Notes: a model not told the origin generated them from the sequence alone. 64,000 bases of DNA from Branchiostoma floridae (GCF_000003815.2 NC_049988.1:4843809-4907808), one strand, 5' to 3'. Shown: positions 51,101-54,091, counted from the stretch's first letter. A program made the numbers and translations.

Positions 51101-52982
51101 GACGTCAGCAACGAGTCAAAGGTGCCTCGAAGTCGGTATTGGCCCCCGTCTTTGTGACAGAGACGGAGACTGCCACAGATTATTTGCCACCTTTGAACCA
51201 TTGCTGACCGATTCACATGTTAGCAATCAACATTGATATACACATTTGATTTTAAATATTTCCATTTCGTCTCTAAGAATGTACACAAACTCATTCCATG
51301 CATGGGTGTATTGCAGTTTTTAAACAACACGCTGCAGTGTAGCAAACCAGAGCCTAACCTCTGCTTAGAGAGGAGGTAATACGCCTTAGCTTGAATGACA
51401 CAAGCGCTAGCTGTTGATTATAGTATGGAACAGCTTTAAGAAGGGGTTTCGATCGATTATGACTTTCCAAAACCTGAAAATGCTGTCACGCATTCAGCCC
51501 AAAATCGGTGGTCATAATTAGAACCTCAACTAAACAAAACTGAACTACCGACATGCCAAAATTCAAACAAAAATCGCAAAGCTCTCTTGGGTTATACACA
51601 ATGTATCTGCCAATAAACAAACAAGATATCTATATTTTCTGCATCACGTAGTAACAACATTTCATAGAGAATTACATGCAAGCTTAGATAGAAGTTCAAG
51701 CAGTTCCAAAACACAGATACCTCATAATCAACAACTACTAAATACTACTAAATTCGTGAAGCTTGAGTTTAAATTGTATTGAATATTAATAGTATTCGCT
51801 TGCAATATACATGTACATTTGCATTGAAGTGTTGTATGATAAACGTGCTTCTAATTCGCTACTGATGTATCAAAACAATCGTTTACTAAATGTTTTGTTG
51901 ACAATGTGACCTTGTTATGTCCTTAACTGGCGGGTTAATTTGATACAGATTCGTATCGAACGAATCACAGCTTTATTATGAAAAAGCTTAATGATGATGA
52001 CTGATTGATTGCTTGCTTGGGGACTAAAATTAAGTCACGACTTATGATAATTCATCTCTAGGCTATAGATAAATTTATCAACGTCTTGATCTATCTGCGC
52101 CAAGTATTTGTAATTAGATGTTTGTTATTAATCAGTGCATATGGATATTTTCATTGAAATCCTTGTATCTCAATTTTCTGTACTTTCAGGGCCTCTTCGT
52201 CTCGGTGATCTACTGTTTTACCAACTCCGAGGTAGGTTGAACACACAACAACAATTCCGATGGTCACATTAAGTTTCCTTTCATTTGAGAGCACGATCGG
52301 TACGGTCTACTACAGTTAAATACACTACTGTAACACATTGCACTACGGCCAGTAGGTATCTGTATGATTAAATATGGCGATTGCAACGCGCTTGAGACAC
52401 TTATTGAAACACGGAACCCCCCAGTTTACGTAGTAAGCACCCCGGTATTTATTCCTCTCCCGGCATTTTCCTTTCCCGGCATATTTTCCTTTCTTTTTGT
52501 ATTCCCGGATAAAAATCGCGAATCGACGAACACCCCTCCCCCAGCTCTACCAAACCACCAACAACAACAACAAAAATTCGCCAAGGCCCCAGAGTTGTCG
52601 TTGACGTAGGCTATAGATGTTCGCAGGAATTATCCATATGATCGAATCAATATGTACCTATTAAACAAACAATATAGGTGTTATATATTACCGGAGAACA
52701 TATTGTATATGTACGTGTAGTGGTATCTACGCAGAGAACTAATGATGTACTACAGCTGTCGTTTCTCGTACTCACATTTTGCATCCACCGCAGGTACAGA
52801 ACGCCATCAAGCGACAGTTCGAGAAATGGCAGGACAGTCACCAGTTTGGCGCTCCGCGTTCTTCCTCCAAGAACTTGGCCCTGACCGTGATCACCCACAC
52901 CGGCCAGTCGTCAAGCGTAGCTCCGGATAGGCACGACTACAGCAAGGTCGACATAGAGGACAACAGTGCTAGAACGACATAA
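12089..52982 (+). CDS. CRHR: CRH receptor-like class B GPCR (complete gene, 13 exons)
   Basis: Plasma-membrane receptor for a CRH/urocortin-type peptide, expected to signal through Gs and cAMP (family knowledge). Joined exons: 12089-12121, 25447-25585, 26346-26459, 28232-28329, 31779-31891, 36671-36788, 37376-37529, 40868-40928, 46702-46776, 47922-48007, 50700-50841, 52190-52231, 52794-52982. All boundaries are GT/AG and phases match except for one frameshift in exon 9. About 454 residues if that frame is bridged. Seen: signal peptide (1-20); six ectodomain cysteines at about 45, 60, 69, 83, 102 and 117 with CWPPSPAG and NGTW; TM1 about 138-163; [10 protein letters not shown] at the TM2 start; [14 protein letters not shown] in TM3; ECL1 and ECL2 cysteines (VCRT, QCW); [13 protein letters not shown] in TM6; [15 protein letters not shown] in TM7. 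The TM2, TM3 and ectodomain motifs match CRH receptors better than calcitonin or PTH receptors. The subfamily call is strong; orthology to one vertebrate gene is not testable here. Confidence 0.9.
12122..13165. other. CRHR intron 1, proximal part
   Basis: AT-rich, no coding feature or element boundary recognised up to the nested MITE. Confidence 0.45.
13170..13692. mobile_element. MITE of the CACAACCC(A/G)CCGTACGTGC family, interrupted
   Basis: Starts TAAATCTAAGGACACAACCCG, ends GGCGGGTTATGCCCTAAGC. Internal CCAAAACGTGGGCAATC and GTACCGCCTCCGTACGAACTC match other copies (14111, 16889, 19671). It is split by a second element at 13205-13434. Confidence 0.8.
13205..13434. mobile_element. TAGCC...GGCTA element nested in a MITE, 9-bp TSD
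   Basis: Ends TAGCCTCTTTCACCGGCGTC and GACGCCGGTAAAGGAGGCTA, long near-perfect inverted repeats of over 30 bases. Flanked by CCAAAACGT at 13196-13204 and 13435-13443. A homopolymer C run follows 13364. A decayed relative lies reversed at about 52450-52613. Confidence 0.9.
13925..14060 (+). repeat. SINE fragment
   Basis: AACCCAGAGGTCCTGGG...GGAAAGAGACTTTACACGACTTTCCTCACTT...GGTTGGGGACG matches the SINE B-box region and body; decayed. Confidence 0.65.
14111..14441. mobile_element. MITE, CACAACCCGCCGTACGTGC family
   Basis: TIRs GGCACAACCCGCCGTACGTGC and TTGCAAGTACGGCGGGTTGTG; about 330 bp, non-coding, GC-richer than its surroundings. Confidence 0.85.
14640..14866. mobile_element. Inverted-repeat MITE, CCCC(C/A)TTTCCACTAG family (copy 2)
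   Basis: Ends CCCCATTTCCACTAGGACGG and CGCCGTCTAGTGGAATGGGG; interior matches 589-829 (e.g. TACACTTTGTGTGTTTTGTTG). Confidence 0.85.
15636..15878. mobile_element. MITE, (A)AGGT..A.TCTCACTG family (copy 1)
   Basis: Left AAGGTAAAATCTCACTGTATTTG, right CAAGTGCAGTGAGAGTGCCCCT, with inner inverted GCGGGGTTTG/CGAACTCCGC. Shares the interior TATTACGCAATATCT with 23893-24148 and 45896-46048. Confidence 0.75.
16429..16816. mobile_element. hAT-like MITE, CATCCTC...GAGAATG family, copy 2
   Basis: About 99% identical to 3909-4296. Flanked by the 8-bp repeat TGAAAAGG. Near identity suggests recent movement. Confidence 0.85.
16889..17222. mobile_element. MITE, CACAACCC(A/G)CCGTACGTGC family, inserted in a SINE
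   Basis: Ends TTAAGCTAAAGGCACGATCCACCGTACG and TACGGCAGGTTGCTCCCTTAGCTTAA. Interior matches 14111-14441 (GGATTCCTTATGAGTTCGTACGG). Confidence 0.8.
17223..17340 (-). repeat. SINE head on the minus strand, split by the MITE
   Basis: Minus strand reads GCGCCGAATAGCCGAGTGGCTA (perfect A box TAGCCGAGTGGC), then CGAAAGGCACTTTGCACGACTTTCGG, the SINE body, stopping at the MITE edge. Confidence 0.6.
17341..18835. other. CRHR intron 1, non-coding
   Basis: AT-rich, short ORFs only; nothing recognised apart from homopolymer runs. Confidence 0.45.
18840..19140 (+). repeat. tRNA-derived SINE, decayed
   Basis: Degraded head at about 18850, then CGAAAGGCATTGTATACGACTTTAT, GTGAAAATTGAGTACCTTACTT, GGATAGGATGTTGAATGGAGGTC and AAAGAACCCACCGC, all SINE body landmarks in order. 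Confidence 0.75.
19258..19425. mobile_element. Inverted-repeat element with hammerhead-like centre
   Basis: CAGTTACTCAAGCAACTTGATAT at the left is imperfectly inverted at the right (ATATCCAGCTACCTGGGTTACTG). The centre is CTGACGAAAGACACCGGATGGTTGTCTGAAATG. Same family as 46386-46579. Confidence 0.65.
19560..19640 (-). repeat. tRNA-like SINE head, minus strand
   Basis: Minus strand reads TGTGGCGCAACGGTTAGAGCG (A box) and GAGTTCTAAACTC (B box), as in a decayed tRNA. No CCA-proximal acceptor stem can be folded convincingly, so I call it SINE-derived. Confidence 0.55.
19671..19918. mobile_element. MITE, CACAACCCACCGTACGTGC family
   Basis: Clean TIRs AAGCTAAGGGCACAACCCAC and GTGGGTTGTGCCCTTACCT, interior GATTCGCCCCCCGTACGTGCC; about 248 bp. 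Confidence 0.85.
19990..20600. other. CRHR intron 1, non-coding
   Basis: A mixed stretch with GC-richer DNA at 20270-20460; no repeat or gene identified. Confidence 0.4.
20615..20975. repeat. AGGTCC-motif palindromic stretch
   Basis: Repeats of GGTCCAGGTCCGGACC and AGGTTCAGAGGATCAGGTCC, and near 20945 GTACCGGTACACTGTACCGGTAC. Probably a small palindromic element; boundaries unclear. Confidence 0.5.
21100..21285. mobile_element. Element fragment with hammerhead-like motif
   Basis: CTGAAGAAGAGTGATGGATGCCACTCGAAACG at 21138-21170, followed by a segment (GATCCAGTTGTAGAGATTGAA, ACCTTCATAAACG) that recurs, partly inverted, at 41375-41495. Confidence 0.6.
21366..21505. mobile_element. Inverted-repeat MITE, CCCCCTTTCCACTAG family (copy 3)
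   Basis: Ends CCCCCTTTCCACTAGCACGG and GTCGTCTAGTGGAAAGGGG; internally shortened relative to the other copies. Confidence 0.8.
21785..22325 (+). repeat. Tandem repeat, unit about 106 bp, five copies
   Basis: The phrase CTGTGGATCACT recurs at 21818, 21925, 22036, 22142 and 22248. Units share TGTCAGGTACGAAAGCCGAA, ACGCGGACAGGTTGTTGAGG and AAGGCCACTTTGAAGGACATG. One frame of a unit reads [20 protein letters not shown], but unit length is not a multiple of three and other units contain stops. Confidence 0.9.
22480..22820 (-). repeat. tRNA-derived SINE, minus strand, lacking the head
   Basis: Reverse of the body and tail seen at 3600-3890: AACGAGTTTGCTCAGTGCAAGG, TCTCTTCTCCCTAAGTCAG, CGAAGCAGGGGTTACGAAGG, GTCCTATCCGAGGGACC. 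Confidence 0.8.
22825..23590. other. CRHR intron 1, non-coding
   Basis: T-run at 22945-22961 and minor ORFs; nothing recognised. Confidence 0.4.
23595..23870 (+). repeat. tRNA-derived SINE, decayed
   Basis: CCCAGAGGCTCTGGGATTGAATTC, TAAATGACTTTTCTCACTTCC, GTGTAAATGATTACCTAGCTTTGAC, AAATGGAGGTCCCGTGTTTT and AGAAGAACCCACCAC are in SINE order. Confidence 0.75.
23893..24148. mobile_element. MITE, AAGGT.GACTCTCACTGCACTT family (copy 2)
   Basis: Ends AAGGTAGACTCTCACTGCACTT and AAGTGCAGTGAGAGTGCACCTT; inner inverted ACTGCGGGGTTCG/CGAACCCCGCAGT. Best-preserved copy. Confidence 0.85.
24150..25446. other. CRHR intron 1, distal part
   Basis: AT-rich with no coding feature. GGATCCAGGGGACCGAGGGTC near 24907 resembles a decayed SINE B-box region. 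Confidence 0.4.
25447..25585 (+). CDS. CRHR: CRHR-like exon 2 (signal peptide end, ectodomain N-terminus)
   Basis: Follows a TTTAG acceptor; reads [10 protein letters not shown]... and then the N-terminal alpha-helical region, with the first ectodomain cysteine in LECQLRY. Ends in phase 1 at a GTAAGT donor. The hydrophobic core of the signal peptide continues from exon 1. Confidence 0.85.
25945..26250. repeat. Degenerate minisatellite, unit about 30 bp (intron 2)
   Basis: Repeats of a phrase like CAACGTCCNTAGCTCATTGATATGCA, clearest at 25948, 26086, 26118 and 26157; copies diverged. Confidence 0.7.
26346..26459 (+). CDS. CRHR: CRHR-like exon 3 (hormone-binding ectodomain)
   Basis: Carries three ectodomain cysteines (LCNAT, TCWP, PCP) and [16 protein letters not shown], the signature of the class B hormone-binding domain and especially close to CRH receptors (CWP-SPAG). 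The Asp in FDNITCW is the conserved ectodomain aspartate. NAT and NIT are possible N-glycosylation sites. Enters in phase 1 and leaves in phase 1. Confidence 0.93.
26460..27486. other. CRHR intron 3, non-coding part
   Basis: Contains inverted GGCCCGGCCGGGC (26606) and AGCCCGGCCGG (26741), suggesting a small decayed element; otherwise AT-rich with nothing recognised. Confidence 0.4.
27487..28180. mobile_element. hAT-like MITE carrying a nested insertion
   Basis: Outer ends CATCCACCTACACAGGGACA and TGTCCATGCGTAGGAGGATG, flanked by ATCTAAAA / ATCTAAGA. Interior CAACCGTCACTCTTAGTTCC and GAGTGACGGTTAAAAGAGCAGG are inverted copies, shared with 36887-37166. Split at 27509-27916 by a different element. 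Confidence 0.82.
27509..27916. mobile_element. TAGCC...GGCTA element, nested, 9-bp TSD
   Basis: Ends TAGCCTGGTTACCAAACCCC and GGGGTATGGTATCCAGGCTA; flanked by AGGGACATA at 27500-27508 and 27917-27925. Inner GTCTGGCAGGATGGC...GCCATCCTGCCAGAC is also inverted. Non-coding. Confidence 0.9.
28232..28329 (+). CDS. CRHR: CRHR-like exon 4 (ectodomain C-terminal part)
   Basis: Reads [21 protein letters not shown] and then an acidic linker to TM1, supplying ectodomain cysteines five and six and the conserved NGTW. Two Asn glycosylation sequons (NVT, NGT). Phase 1 in, phase 0 out. Confidence 0.93.
28405..28585. repeat. Dispersed repeat shared with 62490-62660
   Basis: AAGGTCTATAACAACAACTTACAGTACAACTAAACAGACATAT and ATAGGGTTTAGCATG recur downstream of gene 2 with modest divergence (longest shared phrases cited only in part: AACTAAACAGACATAT, GGTTTAGCATG). 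Confidence 0.7.
28640..31621. mobile_element. 2.98-kb DNA transposon with TAGCC...GGCTA ends and 9-bp TSD
   Basis: Perfect 19-base TIRs TAGCCTGGAATCCAGCCGT / ACGGCTGGATTCCAGGCTA, flanked by ACTTTGATG at 28631-28639 and 31622-31630. A subterminal AAGCCTATTCGCA is inverted at about 31298-31315. It contains a decayed transposase on the minus strand. It lies in receptor intron 4. Confidence 0.9.
29585..30466 (-). pseudogene. THAP/DDE_Tnp_4-type transposase, decayed
   Basis: Minus strand, from an N-terminal [11 protein letters not shown] stretch (possible THAP finger, weak) to [20 protein letters not shown], then [12 protein letters not shown] (first catalytic Asp), [33 protein letters not shown] (second Asp), [17 protein letters not shown] (Glu), ending NLQPDLVK. 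The order and motifs match the DDE_Tnp_4 family common in THAP-linked and Harbinger/ISL2EU-like transposons. A frameshift near 30012 and an in-frame stop near 29798 break it; further breaks lie N-terminally. The opposite-strand ORF at 29568-30068 is a shadow. Confidence 0.8.
31779..31891 (+). CDS. CRHR: CRHR-like exon 5 (TM1)
   Basis: Begins after TTTCCCAG and contains TM1 ([20 protein letters not shown]). The GHSVSLV motif corresponds to the conserved GHS/C of class B TM1. Ends with a split Lys codon that completes YLK-SIRC with exon 6. Confidence 0.92.
32038..32397 (-). pseudogene. Penelope-like element C-terminal fragment
   Basis: Minus strand reads [20 protein letters not shown], then [20 protein letters not shown]. 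The R.IKEAI.I......LNR.EG..LP pattern is typical of the region after the GIY-YIG endonuclease in Penelope-like retroelements. Downstream on the same strand, at about 32091-32122, is GATGTCCTGACAGACATCGAAAATTTGG, a decayed version of the hammerhead-like hairpin. Confidence 0.7.
32577..33395. mobile_element. Inverted-repeat element with N gap (intron 5)
   Basis: AGTAGAGTCGATTCCATATTACCGAGAGGG at the left end is inverted at about 33367-33395 (CATCTCGGTGACTTGGAATTGACTCTAGT). The interior repeats GTTCCAACA / TGTTGGAAC and TTCAAACATGTTTAAAC. 100 N at 32854-32953. No coding capacity seen. Confidence 0.65.
33396..33880. other. CRHR intron 5, non-coding
   Basis: AT-rich; no features recognised before the tandem array. 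Confidence 0.4.
33880..34420. repeat. Tandem array, unit about 100 bp, five copies (intron 5)
   Basis: AGCTAATTG recurs at about 33970, 34071, 34169, 34270 (last copy AGCAAATTG near 34370), each followed by CAATGTTGAGAGAATTCGCC and ATGGAAACTTTTGATACTTAA. GCTAATTGAAAACA is shared with the next array. Confidence 0.9.
35090..35860. repeat. Tandem array, unit about 146 bp, with decayed copies of exon 6 acceptor
   Basis: GCTAATTG at 35108, 35261, 35404, 35550, 35696 and 35840 (spacing 143-153). Each unit has TACCTTGGTAACGTTT..TTGTCT.GCAGGAG...CCGTTGT followed by GGAACAACATTTTTGGAATC, then CGCCTCGGGTGTCATTAATAAG. The true exon 6 is preceded by the same TTACCTTGGTAACGTTTGTT, TCTCGCAGGAGTATCCGTTG. 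Confidence 0.88.
35862..36090 (+). pseudogene. Possible LINE C-terminal fragment
   Basis: Plus-strand ORF ends [20 protein letters not shown] then [11 protein letters not shown], like the C-terminal tail of some non-LTR ORFs (L..DR..W..I). Short; family uncertain. Confidence 0.45.
36091..36605 (-). mobile_element. 5'-truncated LINE, 3' end with ORF C-terminus
   Basis: Minus strand from about 36601 to the stop at 36377-36379 reads [20 protein letters not shown], then [17 protein letters not shown]...YISL. FKN.FF.R....WN.LP is the standard C-terminus of CR1/Rex/L2-like ORF2. It is followed by an AT-rich 3'UTR and a TTTA repeat (36100-36120) as tail. Inserted between the array and real exon 6. 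Confidence 0.85.
36671..36788 (+). CDS. CRHR: CRHR-like exon 6 (ICL1, TM2, ECL1)
   Basis: Reads [20 protein letters not shown] and then NTTWFIMK, the CRH-receptor-type TM2, followed by a hydrophilic ECL1 ending SND. The splice acceptor and first about 28 bases are echoed in decayed tandem copies upstream (35150-35780). Confidence 0.95.
36887..37166. mobile_element. hAT-like MITE (intron 6)
   Basis: Left CATTCTCCTACGCATGGACATCC, right GGATGTCCCTGCGTGGATGGATG; flanked by AAGAAAGT / AAGGAAGT. Inner inverted CAACCGTCACTCTTAGTTCC and GAACCAAGAGTGACGGTTG. It splits the duplicated unit that carries the exon 7 copy. Confidence 0.85.
37212..37334 (+). pseudogene. Partial tandem duplicate of CRHR-like exon 7
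   Basis: Bases 37212-37276 match the first 65 bases of exon 7 with one difference, including the pyrimidine-rich tract and CAG before it. The copy then diverges from TM3 into [10 protein letters not shown] and reaches a possible GTAAAA donor at 37335. From acceptor to donor it is 123 bases, divisible by three and open. If spliced in, it would add an interrupted TM3 to the receptor, so I regard it as a non-functional duplicate or rare cassette. The duplicated flank (GCAAAAACAATATGTTT) also occurs at about 36854 and 37304. Confidence 0.75.
37376..37529 (+). CDS. CRHR: CRHR-like exon 7 (TM3, ICL2, TM4 start)
   Basis: Reads [19 protein letters not shown] then [12 protein letters not shown]; the Cys is the ECL1 disulphide partner of ECL2. 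It continues through ICL2 to ILIGW and ends with one base of a Cys codon. A truncated near-identical copy lies at 37212-37276. Confidence 0.95.
37674..38082. mobile_element. Inverted-repeat element (intron 7)
   Basis: GTTTAACTATCATCCGACCGATACAT at the left is inverted at 38056-38082 (ATGTATCGGTCGGATAAAGGTTTAA). About 409 bp, non-coding. Confidence 0.75.
38083..38648. other. CRHR intron 7, non-coding
   Basis: No features recognised; short ORFs only. Confidence 0.4.
38649..38710 (-). repeat. LINE 3'UTR fragment
   Basis: ACCACACCAGCTTCGCAGGCACG...AGCTGGTTATTTCACAC matches the 3' region after the LINE ORF ends at 42430-42480 and 45700-45760. Confidence 0.65.
38772..39731. mobile_element. piggyBac-like MITE with TTAA target, N gap inside
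   Basis: Ends TTAACCCTATTCAGACCGGG and CCCGGTCTGAATAGGGTTAA. TTAA at both ends and a CCCTA terminus fit piggyBac (inference). G- and C-runs lie next to the ends. 358 N at 39125-39482. Confidence 0.82.
39732..40867. other. CRHR intron 7, distal part
   Basis: No coding feature. TCAGAAGGACGTCCAAAACGTTG on the minus strand at about 40177-40202 resembles a decayed hammerhead-like hairpin. Confidence 0.35.
40868..40928 (+). CDS. CRHR: CRHR-like exon 8 (TM4)
   Basis: A 61-base exon reading [19 protein letters not shown] between a split Cys codon and a split Gln codon, after TTCTTGCAG and before GTAAGA. Size and content are typical of the TM4 exon of class B receptors. Confidence 0.9.
41375..41500. 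repeat. Inverted fragment related to 21190-21270
   Basis: TCTATCTCTACAACTGGAT and, inverted, ATTTGAATATTATTTACCTTGATGTTTAACCTTCAT match the region after the 21138 motif; the 5' half of that motif (CTGAAGAAGAGTGATGG, minus strand) is present at 41413-41430 without its GAAACG half. Confidence 0.6.
41540..41862 (-). mobile_element. LINE 3' fragment, minus strand
   Basis: Minus strand reads [20 protein letters not shown] then [13 protein letters not shown], a LINE ORF C-terminal pattern (..LP..I.A..SL..FK..I), followed by a TGTTGTTTATT-rich tail near 41545. Confidence 0.6.
42395..42622 (-). mobile_element. 5'-truncated LINE 3' end, minus strand
   Basis: Minus strand reads [27 protein letters not shown], then the 3'UTR with CTGCCGCGCCGCGTGCC and GTGTTACGCCGAAGGGCGGTTAT. 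Same family as 45541-45800. Confidence 0.85.
42623..43082. mobile_element. Foldback element with GGACACTTCGGC repeats and 8-bp TSD
   Basis: Both ends consist of repeated GGACACTTCGGCC motifs in opposite orientation (CAGTTCGGCACATGGACACT at the left; AGTGTCCATGTGCCGAAGTG at the right). Flanked by TCGGTTGG at 42615-42622 and 43083-43090. AT-rich centre without ORF. Confidence 0.88.
44189..44393. mobile_element. TAGCC...GGCTA element, 9-bp TSD (7/9)
   Basis: TAGCCTCTAGTAGGCTCCGTGG at the left, CCACGGAGCCTGGTAGAGGCTA at the right; inner TCGGTGGTCTAATTGTAGA is also inverted. Flanks GGCTTCAAG / GGGTTCAAA. 205 bp. Confidence 0.75.
44440..44675. mobile_element. MITE, (A/G)AAATAAGAATTTC(C/T)GGG family, copy 1
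   Basis: About 85% similar to 46850-47078 by eye: AAATAAGAATTTCCGGGTAT, CGACATGTACGGGCCGTATG, CCCGTAAATCGCCAGAAATG, GGAGTTTCTTACCCGGAAA, TTTTCATGCAGTG. Confidence 0.75.
44841..45540. other. CRHR intron 8, non-coding
   Basis: AT-rich, nothing recognised. Confidence 0.4.
45541..45800 (+). mobile_element. 5'-truncated LINE 3' end, plus strand
   Basis: Reads [20 protein letters not shown] then [20 protein letters not shown] and a stop at 45698-45700. The 3'UTR contains GCTGCTGCACCGCGTACCTGCGAGG and GTGTTACGCCGAAGGGCGG, ending in GATACAGATACAGACACAG. Confidence 0.88.
45896..46048. mobile_element. MITE fragment, AAGGT.GACTCTCACTG family (copy 3)
   Basis: GTATTTTGTTGTCTTCTAAGTC, TATTGCGCAATATCT and GAACCCCGCAGTGCCGCACCGG match the right two-thirds of 23893-24148; the left end is missing. 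Confidence 0.7.
46098..46226 (+). repeat. tRNA-derived SINE, 3'-truncated
   Basis: A box GTGGCGCAATCAGC, B box GAGTTCGAACCCC, then CTTTACACGACTTTTCTCGCTTC and GTGAAAAATGAG; ends abruptly. Confidence 0.8.
46386..46579. mobile_element. Element arm with hammerhead-like motif, cut by N gap
   Basis: AGTTACTCAAGCAACTGGATATGG is shared with 19275. On the minus strand at 46427-46458 is CTGACGAAAACTGGTGGATTCCAGTTGAAACG. 100 N follow at 46580-46679. Confidence 0.6.
46702..46776 (+). CDS. CRHR: CRHR-like exon 9 (ECL2, TM5 start) with frameshift
   Basis: The acceptor yields [11 protein letters not shown], whose CW is the conserved ECL2 motif. A different frame then gives [14 protein letters not shown], the expected GP-containing TM5 entry, running into exon 10 in phase 0. 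The two frames cannot be joined as written: one extra base or two fewer near 46730-46734 is needed. Read unchanged, the first frame meets a stop just past the donor. An N run ends 22 bases upstream, so a draft error is likely, but a real disabling mutation cannot be excluded. Confidence 0.8.
46850..47078. mobile_element. MITE, AAATAAGAATTTC(C/T)GGG family, copy 2
   Basis: Starts CACTGGACGAAAATAAG and ends TTTTTCATGCAGTG; interior matches 44440-44675. Just downstream of exon 9. Confidence 0.75.
47080..47921. other. CRHR intron 9, non-coding
   Basis: No element or coding feature recognised. Confidence 0.4.
47922..48007 (+). CDS. CRHR: CRHR-like exon 10 (TM5, ICL3)
   Basis: Reads [20 protein letters not shown] then PAGETGHYR: the end of TM5 and the basic ICL3, comparable to the NIVRILMTKLRA region of CRH receptors. 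Phase 0 in, two bases of Ser out. Confidence 0.92.
48194..48735. repeat. Direct repeat pair, about 155 bp each (intron 10)
   Basis: 48194-48352 and 48576-48730 share AAGCATACCACCTGTGTCTAA, TTAAATGCCCCC/TTTTAATGCCCCC, GTTTTTATTGGTCCC and GGAAATTGAAAACAAGTGGTAAGAAATC (in parts). Separated by about 225 bp. Confidence 0.85.
49370..49895. repeat. Tandem duplication, unit about 280 bp (intron 10)
   Basis: CACCGCATGGTCTTTATT recurs at 49424 and 49704, and TTCGCGCGAATTTGTGAAT at 49517 and 49800, with flanking sequence in the same order. Confidence 0.88.
50700..50841 (+). CDS. CRHR: CRHR-like exon 11 (TM6, ECL3, TM7 start)
   Basis: Reads [20 protein letters not shown] then FFIHPED...[15 protein letters not shown]. 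The KA..VLLPLLG motif of TM6 and the F.YFN.FL.SFQ start of TM7 are diagnostic of class B receptors. Ends in phase 0 at GTAAGG. Confidence 0.96.
50842..52189. other. CRHR intron 11
   Basis: Contains a tandem duplication of about 69 bp at 51030-51165 (AAGTGTGACGTCAGCAACGG / AAGTGTGACGTCAGCAACGA, then GGTGCCTCGAAGTCGGTA). The rest is AT-rich with nothing recognised. Confidence 0.6.
52190..52231 (+). CDS. CRHR: CRHR-like exon 12 (42-base TM7 exon)
   Basis: Exactly 42 bases, phase 0 to phase 0, reading [15 protein letters not shown] 42-nt exon at this point of TM7 is a conserved feature of class B receptor genes. Confidence 0.95.
52450..52615. mobile_element. Decayed relative of the 13205 element (intron 12)
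   Basis: CCGGTATTTATTCCTCTCCCGG, CATATTTTCCTTTC, TTCGCCAAGGCCCCAGAG and a final GTAGGCTA match the 13205-13434 element in reverse orientation. Confidence 0.65.
52794..52982 (+). CDS. CRHR: CRHR-like exon 13 (C-terminal tail and stop)
   Basis: Reads [14 protein letters not shown] (helix 8 region, cf. VR.AI.KRW of CRH receptors), then a Ser/Thr-rich cytoplasmic tail ending NSARTT and TAA at 52980-52982. The tail has several possible phosphorylation sites but no terminal motif I recognise. Confidence 0.93.
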   Translation, partial: VQNAIKRQFEKWQDSHQFGAPRSSSKNLALTVITHTGQSSSVAPDRHDYSKVDIEDNSARTT

Positions 52983-54091
52983 ACTGACTGGAGCTGAAAA
53001 GAATGATGTAGAGCAGGGTTGTAACCAGCACCTGTCCTTCAGTCCTTTGAAGGAATTTTGCAACTGGGGACTGAAAAAAGTTTCCCCCATTCCGTCCTCT
53101 GGGACAGACAAAAATTGATATGTAAAGATGTAAGATAAACTGAAACCCATGTGTTCTTCTTCACCCAAACAGATGCCATTGAACAGCTTACTCTGCAAGC
53201 AAAATTTGCCTCAAAATGCAGGAAATAGTGTTTCAGAGGGTCTAGGTTTCAAAATTTTCTGGGACCCAGACCCCCTAGAAATGACGCGCAACACCACGTC
53301 ATGCCTTTGGTGCTTGATAGGATTCCCATTCAAAATCGAGGGGACTGAAAATGATTTCAGGCTGGCTACAACCCTGATGTAGAGCAACAAGGAATGCTAG
53401 TTTCAAAGCAGTGTTGTGAGAAAAGATCGTACTTTTAGAAAGAGTAGAGAACAATTGGGATTTTTAGTTCCGAGTAGATGTTGTGGGCTTAAATGTAAGA
53501 CGGGAGCGAAAAATATTGCTGGTTTCTAAGCAGATTTTTTTAGGGAATATCGTGCTTTAAAAAAGAATATAGAGCAACTCACAATTCCTGTTTCTAAATG
53601 TATATATATCATAAGGAGAGGTCGTGTTTTCTAGGACGATAGAGCAACTGGGATTGCCTGTTTCTAAGCAGATGTTATGAGGAAAGATTTGCTTTTTTTC
53701 TTTACCAAGAAGATGTGGGGAGGAATAAGTGTAACGGTTACTGTTTGAAAGCTTGATGTTTAAAGAAAATCTCCTATTTTTTTTTCTAAACTGTTAACGT
53801 TAGTTCTCTTTTATCAGCAAATTAAAGTAACATACATCTGCTGTTTTTTAAACGTAGATGTTTGAACAAACGATTGTGCGTTTACTGTCCGTCAAGATTT
53901 TGGGAGGTAAATCGTGTAGTTCGTGGGTGAAGAATCTCGTAACATCTGCTTAGAAATCACAGAACTGCTGCCTTTGAAAGAGCATTCACAGCTGTACGTG
54001 CTTTAGTCACTTGTTTACGCTCACAAGAAAACGTTAACGTAACTTGATAGTAGTGAAAACATCGTTAGTTTGTGCATCATTTTCAAATAAA
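52983..54091 (+). other. CRHR-like 3' flank / probable 3'UTR
   Basis: No further ORF. It holds a hAT-like miniature transposon starting 31 bases after the stop (53014-53376), then degenerate repeats of a phrase like AGAGCAACT..GGATTGCCTGTTTCTAAGCAGATGT between about 53380 and 53730. Candidate poly(A) signals are ATTAAA at 53821 and AATAAA at 54086; neither is proven. Confidence 0.45.
53014..53376. mobile_element. hAT-like MITE in the receptor 3' region
   Basis: TIRs CAGGGTTGTAACCAGC and GGCTGGCTACAACCCTG; flanked by ATGTAGAG at 53006-53013 and 53377-53384. An 8-bp TSD and CAGGG terminus fit hAT. Confidence 0.88.
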
